DNA from: Anthoceros angustus
Lineage: Eukaryota; Streptophyta; Anthocerotopsida; Anthocerotales; Anthocerotaceae
DNA length: 64,000 bases
Reading direction: 5' to 3'
Assembly: GCA_010909165.1 (NCBI GenBank)
Contig: VJWM01000019.1
Span: 124,001 to 188,000 of the forward strand
Shown: one piece after another, positions 43,983 to 56,148 of the stretch
Layout: every line of letters begins with the position of its first letter
Position numbering within the stretch: the first letter of the stretch is position 1
Made by a program: the position numbers and the translations under genes
The notes under the pieces: generated by a model
Told to the model about the DNA's origin: nothing
Database searches by the model: none
The model's input: only the letters and a program-made list of their open reading frames with translations

Positions 43983-45351
43983 ATTGTCTATTCTTATACT
44001 TTCATCATGATGAATCACCGGATGTTGCGCAGACAATTTCCTCGTTTGATGCTTCAAAGAATGAATTGCCTTTATTGCAGCCAAATGAAACTTGGGAGGG
44101 GCTCCCATATGCACGGCACCATTTCCAAGCAAGGATGATGTATGGAAAAGGGTCATAAGGAGTCATCACACACTTGCAAAGAATATTTATAATGGATTTT
44201 ATCAATCCGTGTCTCTTATAGCACCAATTGGGTTTCTTAAATCGAGCAACATCCCGGAGTTCACTAGTAGGCGCAATTGAAGACTTATGTGAAAGAGCAT
44301 TATCCGGAGATGCAAGATTATGCCCATGAGTTTATTAATTCCTTCGGTGGAAGTACCAAATCCAAACTCACATGCGGGAAAATTGGTGACGAGTGCAACT
44401 TATGACCACCCTTGCATCCTTTTAGGAGCTTGACACAAGACCAAGAGGCGATCATGCAATCTAAGAACTTGAGAGATGCCAATCCTACAAACCCGGGTAC
44501 TCTCTGCATACGCCATTGCAATGACTTCCAATTTACTTGAGAACGATGAATCATGGTACCCTTCTGAGGATACTAAGCAACATCAAGCTGGTTCAATCAA
44601 TGGTGAAGATCTACTTGCGGTGATGTGTCGCCAAAAGGCTAGAAAAACTTGAAGTCAATGCCTCTTCTAAGAAAACTCGAAACCTAGAGTCAACGTAGAT
44701 TCGACTTTTGAATTACCTTCTAATGCGGCTCAACAAGGACTTTGTTTCAAGTTACTAGATGATGGTATTTCACCTCATATGTCTCTAGAGAGCTTTCCTC
44801 CCATTTCAAAAGATGGTTTGTGTGGTTCTTCTCAAGAGAGGTGGAAGAACTTGAAGCCAACATAGGTTCAACTTTTAGATTTGCTTCTAATGCGGTTGAA
44901 AAGATGATGCTTCCAGTTAGCAAATGATGATTTTCCAACCTCTCATACGCCTCCGGAGCTTTCCTTCCATCTCGAATATAGTTTGTGTGGTTGTTCTCCA
45001 AAGAAGGTGGAAGAACATGAGGTCATTATAGGATCGACTTATGAATATCCTACTCTGCGACTCAAGAAGGCAATGGGGTCAAGTTACAAAATGATGGTTC
45101 TCCAACTCGCCTCATCGAGTCCTTCCATGCTAGAAGAAGGTTTGTTACAAGATGGTGCATCTCTTTCTACTCTAGATCATTTCGTGAGCCACTTGCTTCC
45201 GCTATAGATAATGCTTTTAGAGAAGGTTTGGCAGCACATGTTGAATCTTATGCTGCAAATCTAATGGTGAGTCAAATTCTTGCCTTTCGAGGAGGATGTT
45301 TTCTCGCCTAATTCCTCTTTTGATGATATCTTTAGGAATTTTCATGATTAA
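43983..45351 (+). CDS. Array gene A, unit 3
   Basis: The acceptor region reads TTATATACGATTG, without a clean AG before the exon. The first block runs SSFDASKNELPLLQPNETWE up to GCACGGCACC, where the frame shifts. The later part keeps a frame through VEEHEVIIGSTYEYPTLRLK and continues as SPSMLEEGLLQDGASLSTLD up to a shift at GATCATTTCGTGAGCC. Confidence 0.45.
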
Positions 45352-45496
45352 TTAGTATGTAACGGTTATATGATGTATTTCAACTTTCTTTTTAATATAT
45401 GAAAATATTCTAAACAAGTTGGTCAAGCTATGATAAACAAAAGAATTTAGAGTTTTGCATCCGAGAAAGGACCCAAACAATTCATCACAGTCACCT

Positions 45497-45504
45497 TATA
45501 AATA
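45497..45504 (+). promoter_or_regulatory. TATA box of gene B, unit 3
   Basis: TATAAATA, 225 bases before the B start codon. Confidence 0.55.
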
Positions 45505-45728
45505 GAACTATATACCATAAGTTCCCAACATCATAATATGAGTAGAAGTACATACATAAAAGTTGATTGCGGATGTAGTTTGGCCCAAAATTATGTATAA
45601 ACCAAAGATAAGTATTGTAGTATGTACTTTGACAACCGTCTATGCCACTTCCGCCACACATGTACATATTTGCTGGGCGTTGAAATCTGAAATTGTAGTC
45701 TTTGCGGTAGAGGTGTCGGGTAGTGGCT

Positions 45729-46321
45729 ATGGCGGAGGAGGCAAAAGTGGTGGTGTTCTCACAGGCAGCTCCACTCTGGCGTGTGAGGCTAGCTCTGAAG
45801 GCCATTCCCTTCCGTATCAGTGGTTGATCTTCGCAAAGAGCATCGATTCACGCCCGCTTCAACCGCCTCAACCCCTTGGTGCAGTCACGGCCATGGGCGG
45901 CGCCGCCATCCCGACTCAACGCGCACTGCGATTACACGGAGGCGCTTCCGAGCCCGCCCCTCCTCCCCATGACCTCCGGCGGTAGCCGGCGGTGTGGGAG
46001 TCGCCGTCGTGGTGTCGGGATCTAGCCCTTCCGAGCGGCGGTGCTGCTAGAGTCCTTTGAGGAGGCGAGCGGCTGGCCTAGGCTCGGCCTTCCGGGAGGG
46101 CTTCGCCCGCGTTGGAGCATGGTGGCGGAGGCCGGAGGTTTTGCTTGAGGATGAGGTGACCTGGCGGATGTGGTGTTGATCCTGCGGGTTTACAATGCGA
46201 GATTGTTCGAGGTGGATATGGAGAGCAGGGCCACTTAAAGCCCTTCTTGCGAGCCGTTCGCAAAAGGGCAAGGGTGAAATATTATGTTGGAAGAATCATA
46301 ACTATGGCTTTTTCTTCTTGA
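45729..46321 (+). CDS. Array gene B first exon, unit 3
   Basis: Starts MAEEAKVVVFSQAAPLWR. A different frame crosses the start region and reads GHSLPYQWLIFAKSIDSRPL. VYNARLFEVDMES follows in the last third. The GC-rich middle (45960-46120) has several unique short insertions. Confidence 0.4.
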
Positions 46322-47607
46322 TTTTATAGTTTTCCCGGGTTTGACTATCATTAAGGTTTTACTAATGAAACCTAAGAGTTTTCTCTTCTTCAAATGTTTT
46401 ATGAAGAGAGAAGGCCGAGTTGTTCCTAGTTCGTGAGGGGAGGATTTTGCAATGAAGTACTCTTTAGGTTTCGGTGCTCTAAAGTCAAGATACTTTACAA
46501 GTCCATTGGTGTAGGTGAATGATACTATACATGTTCAATAGTGTAGGTTCATTATAATTATAAAATTGTACAAGAATCTACGGTTAAGGCATGTGCCATT
46601 GTACTAGGATCTCAATTATTCTCCTACGAAGGTGTCCTTAGGCAGCAATTTTTGTACCTTATCTTGTAGACATTAAGATGTACCTTGTCTATTGTTTCCT
46701 ACTCAAGCTCTTTTCTTGATCTTGCTTTGTGCTAGTCACTCTCTTTTGATCTTGATTTGTGTCATTCTTTCTCATTCACTTCAATAGTTTTACCACTAGA
46801 AGAAGCTAAGACAATCATGCTTTCTAAGGAGAAATGTCACTATAGCAAACCAGCATATTACTCTTGCATTTGTCATCTTATAAGAGGACGAAGACCTAAC
46901 CTAGTGGTTGCGCCTTTAATTCAAGCTTGGATTTCTTTCTATTAGTCTTGAAGTAGACAATCGCTCATCAAATTACAAGATGGTGGTTTCTTTGTAATGT
47001 CTCCGCCACTCTCTTCCATTTCGGAGGATGGTAAAATTGTTCCAAGATTAATGACATGGATAGATATATCTTGTGCACATGTCCTCACACTACACAAGAG
47101 ATATCGAACAAATTATTCCATAGTTTCACTATCATCCCTACTATATAATAAATTCATCAAGTAATGGTTATGGTAATATAATCAATAAATAAAAAGTTGT
47201 GTCTACTTCATACTCTCCGGTTTATGTAATGAAATGGATTCAAAGATCGAGTGTATCAACTTTTGTCTTGAAATAAGTAGTTGCCCCTATATGTGTGTTG
47301 CAATCTGGAAAGTGTGAAGGCTTTGGAGACTTAAGGTGGGTTGCCATTTTCTGCATTTGTATAGCTATGTTGATTAAACCATATTGAACATGTCACAGTC
47401 TGATGATCTTATGCTCATTAAAATGTTTGAGTTCTAGACTAGTGCCTTGTATCTTGAAGAGTTTGCAAGAGGAATGCAGCGTTTTGTTCACATAAGTTTT
47501 ATTTTATTCATATCTTTAGAATTAGTTTGCATGCAAGTATTTTCATATTTAAATTGAAATAGGTGGTTGATGAAGTATACTTTAATATAGACTTTTGGTT
47601 TATGTAG

Positions 47608-48123
47608 GACGGTGTTTCCGTGCTTATACTTCTATCATGTCGACTCCACGGAATTGCAGGACCTCTTCAAAATGCTTGAAATAGACAATGGTGTCATGTT
47701 ACAGGATGATGGTTTTCCACCTCTCATGCCGGCGCCTCGGCCGCTTCCTTCCATTTTAGAGAAGGATTCTTCTCCAACGAGGGTGAAAGAACTTGAAGCC
47801 AACACACCTTCAACATTTGGATTTCGTTCTCATGGTGAAGAAAACAATAGTTTCCAATTACGGGATGATTGTTTTCCTCTGCTGCCTCAGCCCCTTCCTT
47901 CAATTTCAAAAGGTGGTGTATTACAAGATGGTGGCTCTTCTAGTACTCTAGATAAGCTCATGTGAGCCTCTTGCTTCTATTTTGGATAATATTTTTGAAG
48001 ACGGTTTGTTGCAATTTCTTTGAATCTTATAGTGCAAATCTTATGGCTCACCAATCCTTCCCTTTTAGAAGATGTTTTCTCTCCTTCATCCTTGACAATA
48101 TTTTTGGTTCTTTAGATGATTAA
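47608..48123 (+). CDS. Array gene B second exon, unit 3 (best-read copy)
   Basis: The longest continuous frame of the B second exon, open from just after the acceptor to GSSSTLDKLM. Order: CLYFYHVDSTELQ; DLFKMLEIDNGVMLQDDGFP; LPSILEKDSSPTRVKELEAN; STFGFRSHGEENNSFQLRDD; LPSISKGGVLQDGG. Two A/B repeats are thus visible, each made of a charged helix and an acidic/proline part (LQDDGFP, LPSI). After a one-base gap at AGCTCATGTGAGCC the C-terminal module follows in another frame: EPLASILDNIFEDGLLQ, then SPSSFDNIFGSLDD in other copies. The acidic, aromatic tail resembles a transcription activation segment, but no DNA-binding motif is seen. Known domains: none that I recognise. Confidence 0.55.
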
Positions 48124-48919
48124 TTAGTGTGCCAATTATAACTATTTGATATATTTGAATATATTTCTAAGATGTATAACGAAAATCAAGTGTGTCACCA
48201 TGTTTGCTCTAATATATATGGTGGTCATGTAATTCACAAGGATCACATCCAGAACGCACAACCACGGTCATCATCCAACACATCTGCAGCGGGGGTTGAA
48301 GGAGTAAAGCGCAAGCTGAATTTGGCAGGGGGTTGAACCAAAAGCGTGGCCATGGAATTGGGATGCAAGCAAAGCCACTCTCGGTCCCACACATACCTAT
48401 GAGATTTTCTCATATTGCGGTGAGATCACAAACTTATGTGAGCAGAATCAAGCCACTGACCCGCTTGCATCACGGTGTTGTCGCGTGGCGGATGCGGTTG
48501 CAAATAGAGAAAGGTACCGCACTCCCAACTTGATGACTTGGAAAATGAAGTTACTTTCTTGCAGCTTTCTACAAATATCGGAAAATGGCAAACTCAACAT
48601 GGAATGTGATTTGGTGTTTTGGTTAGTCCATTCACAAGGGTAGAGGGTCTCGGATGAAAGTAGTTGAATAGTTATTTGATCACGGGGTCCATGGTAAATC
48701 GGCCCCATCTTGACCGAAATTATTTGAATATGTTTTGGTTAGAAGAAGAAGAAGAAGAATTTTATTTAAGTCCACTAGGGATGGATTTCCGTCATGGGAC
48801 TTGGTACTTCACAACTTGTACCATGGTGTGCCTAAGCTACTTGCACCAAGGGCATCCACTCCTTTAGGCACCCCATCTAAGTACCGATCCAAGATCGGGA
48901 TGCTTAATCACGGCGTCCT

Positions 48920-48926
48920 TATAAAT
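48920..48926 (+). promoter_or_regulatory. TATA box of gene A, unit 4
   Basis: TATAAAT. A short leader then leads to ATGGTGTCCATGATGGACCG (49099), where a small first exon ending CTCGAG|GTAGC is possible. Confidence 0.45.
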
Positions 48927-50015
48927 GTGTGTCCATTTGGCCTAAGCCATTTGGACCACATGCCAAGCGTCATGCATGTACATATATAATCAGGTGTGGT
49001 GGCCCCACCTTCACAAGGGGCAGCGCAACCACTCCACGCACGATGCGGACAAGGAAGGACACTTGTGCCCATCAAAGTAACCCATTTTTAAGGACGCTTA
49101 TGGTGTCCATGATGGACCGGCTCGAGGGTAGCTTGGCGCATTGATACGGTGACTGTAGATCTTACTAGAGATTAGATAATCATAATTTTTAGGTTAATTA
49201 AATTGGGATCTAACAAGGAATGTAAGCTATGTACGTGTTGTATGCAAAGTCGGGAAGAACAGGGGTTCGTCGAATGGGACCAAGAATGACTCGGACCATG
49301 TTATTGCACTATTGTTATAGCATTGTAACACCTAGGTTACACTCATTTTCCGACCTTAGACCCATGGCAAATGATGTTGCAGGTTAGGAAAGGGTAGCAT
49401 CAAAATGTTATAAGCACCATAACATGGTCCTAGATTTTCTAGTAGTGTAGTGAGCTCGTTTCAAAAACCGTTCTAGACATCACTTAATATAGTCGTTTAC
49501 CATACTATTTGAGTTTCAGCATCATTCGGAACTAAGACATGAGAGGTAATATACATATAATATTAATTAATCCATGACCAAAAATTAATCTATTTCATAT
49601 TGTCATATTTATGTGAAATTGAAAACAACTCGAGTCATGATCTTTTATCTTGAAATGCATGCAATTTGTCCTATATATGTGTTGCAAGCTTAAGAGTATG
49701 ATGGATTTGGAGATTATTGGAAGGTAATTATTTTGGTGCATGATGGATAGGAAGATAAATAGTTATATTAATTAAGTTCATGCATATTGGTCATAAGTTA
49801 ATCATTATGTTTTCTTCTCGAAAAATATTGCTCATAGGCTAGCTAGCTAAAAGTTTGAGTTCTAGGCGAATGCAAGCATGTTTGTTCACATTGAGGTTTC
49901 TTTTATTCATGTGTTTGGAATTAGTTTGCGTGCAAGTTGTTTTATGTGTAAATTGGAATATATACGGTGCTCATTGATGAAGCATAATTTAATATGGTCT
50001 TTTGGTTATATGCAG
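48927..50015 (+). other. Gene A leader and probable intron, unit 4
   Basis: AT-rich, without long frames. A short ATG frame (MVSMMDRLEGSLAH, 49099-49143) lies near the start, followed by about 870 bases up to the acceptor TGGTTATATGCAG. Some copies read CTCGAGGTAGC, a possible donor, others CTCGAGGGTAGC. The last 300 bases are clearly related to the sequence before the B second exon (TTAGTTTGC-TGCAAG, TTGATGAAG, CTTTTGGTT), so both introns have a common origin. Confidence 0.45.
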
Positions 50016-51393
50016 GATTGTCTATTCTTATACTTTCATCATGATGAATCACGGATGTTGCGCAGACGAGACAATTTCCTCGTTTGATGCTTCAAAGAAT
50101 GAATTGCCTTTATTGCAGCCAAATGAAACTTGGGAGGGGCTCCCATATGCACCGGCACCATTTCCAAGCAAGGATGATGTATGGAAAAGGGTCATAACGA
50201 GTCATCACACACTTGCAAAGAATATTTATAATGGATTTTATCAATCCGTGTCTCTTATAGCACCAATTGGGTTTCTTAAATCGAGCAACATCCCGGAGTT
50301 CACTAGTAGGGCGCAATTGAAGACTTATGTGAAAGAGCATTATCCGGAGATGCAAGATTATGCCCATGAGTTTATTAATTCCTTTCGAGAGTACCAAATC
50401 CAAACTCACATGCGGAAAATTGGTGACGAGTGCAACTTATGACCACCCTTGCATCCTTTTAGGAGCTTGACACAAGACCAAGCTGAGGCGATCATGCAAT
50501 CTAAGAACTTGAGAGATGCCAATCCTACAAACCTGTACTCTCTGCATCCGCCATTGCAATGACTTCCAATTTACTTGAGAACGATGAATCATTGGTACCC
50601 TTCTGAGGATACTAAGCAACATCAATGGTTCAATCAATGGTGAAGATCTACTTGCGGTGATGTGTCGCCAAAAGGCTAGAAAAACTTGAAGTCAATGCCT
50701 CTTCTAAGAAAACTCGAAACCTAGAGTCAACGTAGATTCGACTTTTGAATTACCTTCTAATGCGGCTCAACAAGGACTTTGTTTCAAGTTACTAGATGAT
50801 GGTATTTCACCTCATATGTCTCTAGAGAGCTTTCCTCCCATTTCAAAAGATGGTTTGTGTGGTTCTTCTCAAGAGAGGTGGAAGAACTTGAAGCCAACAT
50901 AGGTTCAACTTTTAGATTTGCTTCTAATGCGGTTGAAAAGATGATGCTTCCGATTAGCAAATGATGATTTTCCAACCTCTCATACGCCTCGAGAGCTTTC
51001 CTTCCATCTCGAATATAGTTTGTGTGGTTGTTCTCCAAAGAAGGTGGAAGAACATGAGGTCATTATAGGATCGACATGAATATCCTACTCTGCGACTCAA
51101 GAAGGCAATGGGGTCAAGTTACAAAATGATGGTTCTCCAACTCGTCGCCTCATCCGAGTCCTTCCATGCTAGAAGAAGGTTTGTTACAAGATGGTGCATC
51201 TCTTTCTACTCTAGATCAGCTCAGAGCTGAGCCACTTGCTTCCACTATAGATAATGCTTTTAGAGAAGGTTTGGCAGCACATGTTGAATCTTATGCTGCA
51301 AATCTAATGGCTGAGTCAAATTCTTGCCTTTCAGAGGATGTTTTCTCGCCTAATTCCTCTTTTGATGATATCTTTAGGAATTTTCATGATTAA
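50016..51393 (+). CDS. Array gene A, unit 4 (best-read copy)
   Basis: After the acceptor TATATGCAG the first 427 bases are open. They contain LYFHHDESRMLR in one frame, and in the main frame ELPLLQPNETWEGLPYAPAP, FPSKDDVWKRVITSHHTLAK, GFYQSVSLIAPIGFLKSSN and YVKEHYPEMQDYAHEFINSF: a folded, unrecognised N-terminal domain of about 120 residues. A TGA at 50440-50442 then stops the frame in every unit, although the same frame continues (LHPFRSLTQDQAEAIMQSKN). Three A/B repeats follow (EELEANIGSTFRFASNA is the clearest), then the C-terminal module open at 51166-51393: STLDQLRAEPLAS, NAFREGLAAHVESYAANLMA and SEDVFSPNSSFDDIFRNFHD. Gene B has the same module with two repeats. The function is unknown. 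Confidence 0.55.
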
Positions 51394-51534
51394 TTAGTAT
51401 GTAACGGTTATATGATGTATTTCAACTTTCTTTTAATATATGAAAATATTCTAAACAAGTTGGTCAAGCTATGATAAACAAAAGAATTTAGAGTTTTGCA
51501 TCCGAAGGACCCAAACAATTCATCACAGTCACCT

Positions 51535-51542
51535 TATAAATA
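51535..51542 (+). promoter_or_regulatory. TATA box of gene B, unit 4
   Basis: TATAAATA, 237 bases before the start codon, about 140 bases after the gene A stop. The A-B spacer is short, so B has its own promoter right behind A. Confidence 0.55.
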
Positions 51543-51771
51543 GAACTATATACCATAAGTTCCCAACATCATAATATGAGTAGAAGTACGCCTACATAAA
51601 AGTTGATTGCGGATGTGAGTTTGGCCCAAAATTATGTATAAACCAAAGATAAGTATTGTAGTATGTACTTTGACAACTTCGTCTATGCCACTTCCGCCAC
51701 ACATGTACATATTTGCTGGGCGTTGGAAATCTGGGAAATTGTAGTCTTCGTAGAGGTGTCGGGTAGTGGCT

Positions 51772-52355
51772 ATGGCGGAGGAGGCAAAAGTGGTGGTGTT
51801 CTCGCAGCCTGATCCACCTCACGTGTGAGGCTAGCTCGCTGAGGCCATTCCCTTCCGTATCGAAGTGGTTGATCTTCGCAAAGAGCATCGATTCACGCCC
51901 GCTTCAACCGCCTCAACCCCTTGTAGGTGCGATCCAGCCATGGGCGCGCCGCCATCCCGACTCAGCCCTGCAGTACGGAGGCGCTTCCGAGCCCGCCCCT
52001 CCTCCCCATGACCTCCGGCCGGGCGGCGTGGCGGGTCGCCGTCGTGGTGTCGGGATCTAGCCCTTCCGAGCAGGCTGCGCTAGAGGTCACGCCCGGGAGG
52101 GGCGAGCTGGCCTGGGCTCGGCGCTCGTCGGGCTTCGCGCGTTGGAGCGCATGGTGGCGGAGGCGGGAGGTTTTGCTTGAGGATGAGGTGACCTGGCGGA
52201 TGTGGTGTTGATCCTGCGGGTTTACAATGCGAGATTGTTCGAGGTGGATATGGAGAACGAGGCCGCCAAGCCCTTCTTGCGAAGCCGTTGCTGGCAAAAG
52301 GGCAAGGGTGAAATATTATGTTGGAAGAATCATAACTATGGCTTTTTCTTCTTGA
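51772..52355 (+). CDS. Array gene B first exon, unit 4
   Basis: MAEEAKVVVFSQPDPPHV at the start in a good context, then frames alternate between AIPFRIEVVDLRKEHRFTPA and SVSKWLIFAKSIDSRPLQPP, which cover the same DNA. The last third reads REVLLEDEVTW, VYNARLFEVDMENE and KYYVGRIITMAFSS. The GC content falls sharply at 52320. A stop (TGA 52353-52355) follows at once, so this may be a short complete gene, or the exon may end at an unseen donor before the stop. Confidence 0.45.
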
Positions 52356-53631
52356 TTTTATAGTTTTCCACCGGGTTTGACTATCATTAAGGTTTTACTA
52401 ATGAAACCTAAGAGTTTTCTCTTCTTCAAATGTTTTATGAAGAGGCCGAGTTGTTCCTAGTTCGTGAGGGAGGATTTTGCAATGAAGTACTCTTTAGGTT
52501 TCGGTGCTCTAAAGTCAAGATACTTTACAAGTCCATTGGTGTAGGTGAATGATACTATACATGTTCAATAGTGTAGGTTCATTATAATTATAAAATTGTA
52601 CAAGAATCTACGGTTAAGGCATGTGCCATTGTACTAGGATCTCAATTATTCTCCTCTGAGAAGGTGTCCTTAGGCAGCAATTTTGTACCTTATCTTGTAG
52701 ACATTAAGATGTACCTTGTCTATTGTTTCCTACTCAAGCTCTTTTCTTGATCTTGCTTTGTGCTAGTCACTCTCTTTTGATCTTGATTTGTGTCATTCTT
52801 TCTCATTCACTTCAATAGTTTTACCACTAGAAGAAGCTAAGACAATCATGCTTTCTAAGGAGAAATGTCACTATAGCAAACCAGCATATTACTCTTGCAT
52901 TTGTCATCTTATAAGAGGACGAGAAGACCTAACCTAGTGGTTGCGCCTTTAATTCAAGCTTGGATTTCTTTCTATTAATCTTGAAGTAGACAATCGCTCA
53001 TCAAATTACAAGATGGTGGTTTCTTTGTAATGTCTCCGCCACTCTCTTCCATTTGGAGGATGGTAAAATTGTTCCAAGATTAATGACATGGATAGATATA
53101 TCTTGTGCACATGTCCTCACACTACACAAGAGATATCGAACAAATTATTCCATAGTTTCACTATCATCCCTACTATATAATAAATTCATCGAAGTAATGG
53201 TTATGGTAATATAATCAATAAATAAAAGTTGTGTCTACTTCATACTCGGTTTATGTAATGAAATGGATTCAAAGATCGAGTGTATCAACTTTTGTCTTGA
53301 ATAGTAGTTGCCCCTATATGTGTGTTGCAATGGAAAGTGTGAAGGCTTTGGAGACTTAAGGTGGGTTGCCATTTTGCTGCATTTGTATAGCTATGTTGAT
53401 TAAACCATATTGAACATGTCACAGTCCCGATGATCTTATGCTCATTAAAATGTTTGAGTTCTAGACTAGTGCCTTGTATCTTGAAGAGTTTGCAAGAGGA
53501 ATGCGTTTTGTTCACATAAGTTTTATTTTATTCATATCTTTAGAATTAGTTTGCATGCAAGTATTTTCATATTTAAATTGAAATAGGTGGTTGATGAAGT
53601 ATACTTTAATATAGACTTTTGGTTTATGTAG
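52356..53631 (+). other. Intron or spacer between the B exons, unit 4
   Basis: AT-rich. Contains remnant X (about 52810-53180). Near 53212 AATCAATAAATAAAAG could act as a polyadenylation signal if the first exon is a separate gene. The 3' end resembles the A intron. Confidence 0.45.
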
Positions 53632-54153
53632 GGGCGGTGTTTCCGTGCTTATACTTCTATCATGTCGACTCCACGGAATTCGCAAGGACCTCTTCAAAAT
53701 GCTTGAAATAGACAATGGTGTCATGTTACAGATGATGGTTTTCCACCTCTCATGCCGGCGCCTCGGCGCTTCCTTCCATTTTAGAGAAGGATTCTTCTCC
53801 AACGAGGGTGAAAGAACTTGAAGCCAACACACCTTCAACATTTGGATTTCGTTCTCATGGTGAAGAAAACAATAGTTTCCAATTCTGGATGATTGTTTTC
53901 CCTCTGCTATGCCTCAGCCCTTCCTTCAATTTCAAAAGGTGGTGTATTACAAGATGGTGGCTCTTCTAGTACTCTAGATAAGCTCATGGTGAGCCTCTTG
54001 CTTCTATTTTTGGATAATATTTTTGAAGACGGTTTGTTGCAATTTCTTTGAATCTTATAGTGCAAATCTTATGGCTCAGCCGAATCCTTCCCTTTTCAAG
54101 ATGTTTTCTCTCCTTCATCCTTCGACAATATTTTTGGTTCTTTAGATGATTAA
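53632..54153 (+). CDS. Array gene B second exon, unit 4
   Basis: The acceptor reads TTTATGTAGGGGCGG. Frame shifts occur at TTACAGATGATGG and at CTCGGCGC, then KELEANTPSTFGFRSHGEEN is intact, with another shift at TTCTGGATG. It ends with DVFSPSS-like and GSLDD code and TAA at 54151-54153. Confidence 0.5.
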
Positions 54154-54239
54154 TTAGTGTGCCAATTATAACTATTTGATATATTTGAATATATTTCTAA
54201 GATGTATAACGAAAATCAAGTGTGTCACCATGTTGCTCT

Positions 54240-54567
54240 AATATATATGGTGGTCATGTAATTCACAAGGATCACATCTGAACGCATACATTATGTCATC
54301 ATCCAACACATCTGCAGCGGGGTTGAAGGAGTAAAGCAGCTGAATTTACTGATCGGGGTTGAACCAAAAGCTGGCCATGGAATTGGGATGCAAGCAAAGC
54401 CACTCTCGGTCCCACACATACCTATGAGATTTCTCATATTGCGGCTGAGATCACAAACTTATGTGAACAGAATCAAGCCACAGCCAGCCGCTTGCATCAC
54501 CGGTGTTGTCGCGTGACTGGATGCGGTTGCAAATAGAGAAAGGTACCCGCACTCCCAACTTGAAGAC
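54240..54567 (+). other. Block C, unit 4
   Basis: The copy in which the plus-strand reading is longest: HGIGMQAKPLSVPHTYEISH leads into IAAEITNLCEQNQATA before a shift. MRLQIEKGTRTPNLKTSGK stands in another frame to a stop. Confidence 0.3.
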
Positions 54568-55001
54568 TTCGGGAAAATGAAGTTACTTTCTTGCCGCAGT
54601 TTCTACAAATATCGGAAAAATGGCAAACTCAACATGGAATGTGATTTGGTGTTTTGGTTAGTCCATTCACAAGGGTAGAGGGGTCTCTGGGATGAAAGTA
54701 GTTGAATAGTTAAGCCCAGCCATATTATTTAGATATATGTTAAATTTAAAACCACATGGCAAGCCTTTGATGCGGGGTCCATGGTAAATCATCTTGACCG
54801 AAATTATTTGAATATGTTTTGGTTAGAAGAAGAAGAAGAAGAATTTTATTTAAGTCCACTAGGGATGGATTTCCGTCATGGGACTTGGTACTTCACAACT
54901 TGTACCATGGTGTGCCTAAGCTACTTGCACCAAGGGCATCCACTCCCTTTAGGCACCCCATCTAAGTACCGATCCAAGATCGGGATGCTTAATCACGTCC
55001 T

Positions 55002-55008
55002 TATAAAT
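55002..55008 (+). promoter_or_regulatory. TATA box of gene A, unit 5
   Basis: TATAAAT, in CACGTCCTTATAAATG; two or three bases of GGCGTCC are lost just upstream. Confidence 0.45.
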
Positions 55009-56148
55009 GTGTGTCCATTTGGCCTAAGCCATTTGGACCACATGCCAAGCGCGTCATGCATGTACATATATAATCAGCTAGGTGTGGTGGCCCCACCTTC
55101 ACAAGGGGCCGCGCTAGGCAACCACTCCACGCGCGATGCGGACAAGGAAGGACACTTGTGCCCATCAAAGTAACCCATTTTTTAAGGACGCTTATGGTGT
55201 CCATGATGGACCGGCTCGAGGGTAGCTTGGCGCATTGATACGGTGACTCGTAGATCTTACTAGAGATTAGATAATCATAATTTTTAGGTTAATTAAATTG
55301 GGATCTAACAAGGAATGTAAGCTATGTACGTGTTGTATGCAAAGTCGGGAAGAACAGGGTTCCGTCTGAATGGGACCAAGAATGACTCAACAGGTTCTGA
55401 ATGGGACCAAGAATGACTCGGACCATGTTATTGCACTATTGTTATAGCATTGTAACACCTAGGTTACACTCATTTTCCCGACCTTAGACCCATGGCAAAT
55501 GATGTTGCAGGTTAGGAAAGGGTAGCATCAAAATGTTATAAGCACCATAACATGGTCCTAGATTTTCTAGTAGTGTAGTGAGAGCTCGTTTCAAAACCGT
55601 TCTAGACATCACTTAATATAGTCGTTTACCATACTATTTCGAGTTTCAGCATCATTCTGGAACTAAGACATGAGAGGTAATATACATATAATATTAATTA
55701 ATCCATGACCAAAAATTAATCTATTTCATATTGTCATATTTATGTGAAATTGAAGAAAACAACTCAGTCATGATCTTTTATCTTGAAATGCATGCAATTT
55801 GTCCTATATATGTGTTGCAAGCTTAAGGGTATGATGGATTTGGAGATTATTGGAAGGTAATTATTTTTGGTGCATGATGGATAGGAAGATAAATAGTTAT
55901 ATTAATTAAGTTCATGCATATTGGTCATAAGTTAATCATTATGTTTTCTTCTCGAAAAATATTGCTCATAGGCTAGCTAGCTAAAAGTTTCGAGTTCTAG
56001 GCGAATGCAAGCATGTTTGTTCACATTGAGGTTTCTTTTATTCATGTGTTTGGAATTAGTTTGCGTGCAAGTTGTTTTATGTGTAAATTGGAATATATAA
56101 GGTGCTCATTGATGAAGCATAATTTAATATGGTCTTTTGGTTATATGC

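Larger units (their letters stand above)
42979..48585 (+). repeat. 6-kb array unit 3 (with a 430-base deletion)
   Basis: Same order as the other units, but after GAGGGTAGCTT (43528) it jumps to TTAATTAACGTCCAAAAAAT. Sequence corresponding to about 49137-49562 of unit 4 is missing. This is part of the non-coding A leader or intron. Confidence 0.9.
48586..54620 (+). repeat. 6-kb array unit 4 (most regular unit)
   Basis: 6035 bases: (GAA)n at 48742, A TATA box at 48920, A leader/intron to 50015, gene A 50016-51393, B TATA box at 51535, B first exon 51772-52355, intron with remnant X, B second exon 53632-54153, block C to about 54567. It has no large duplication or deletion and serves as reference for the others. 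Confidence 0.9.
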
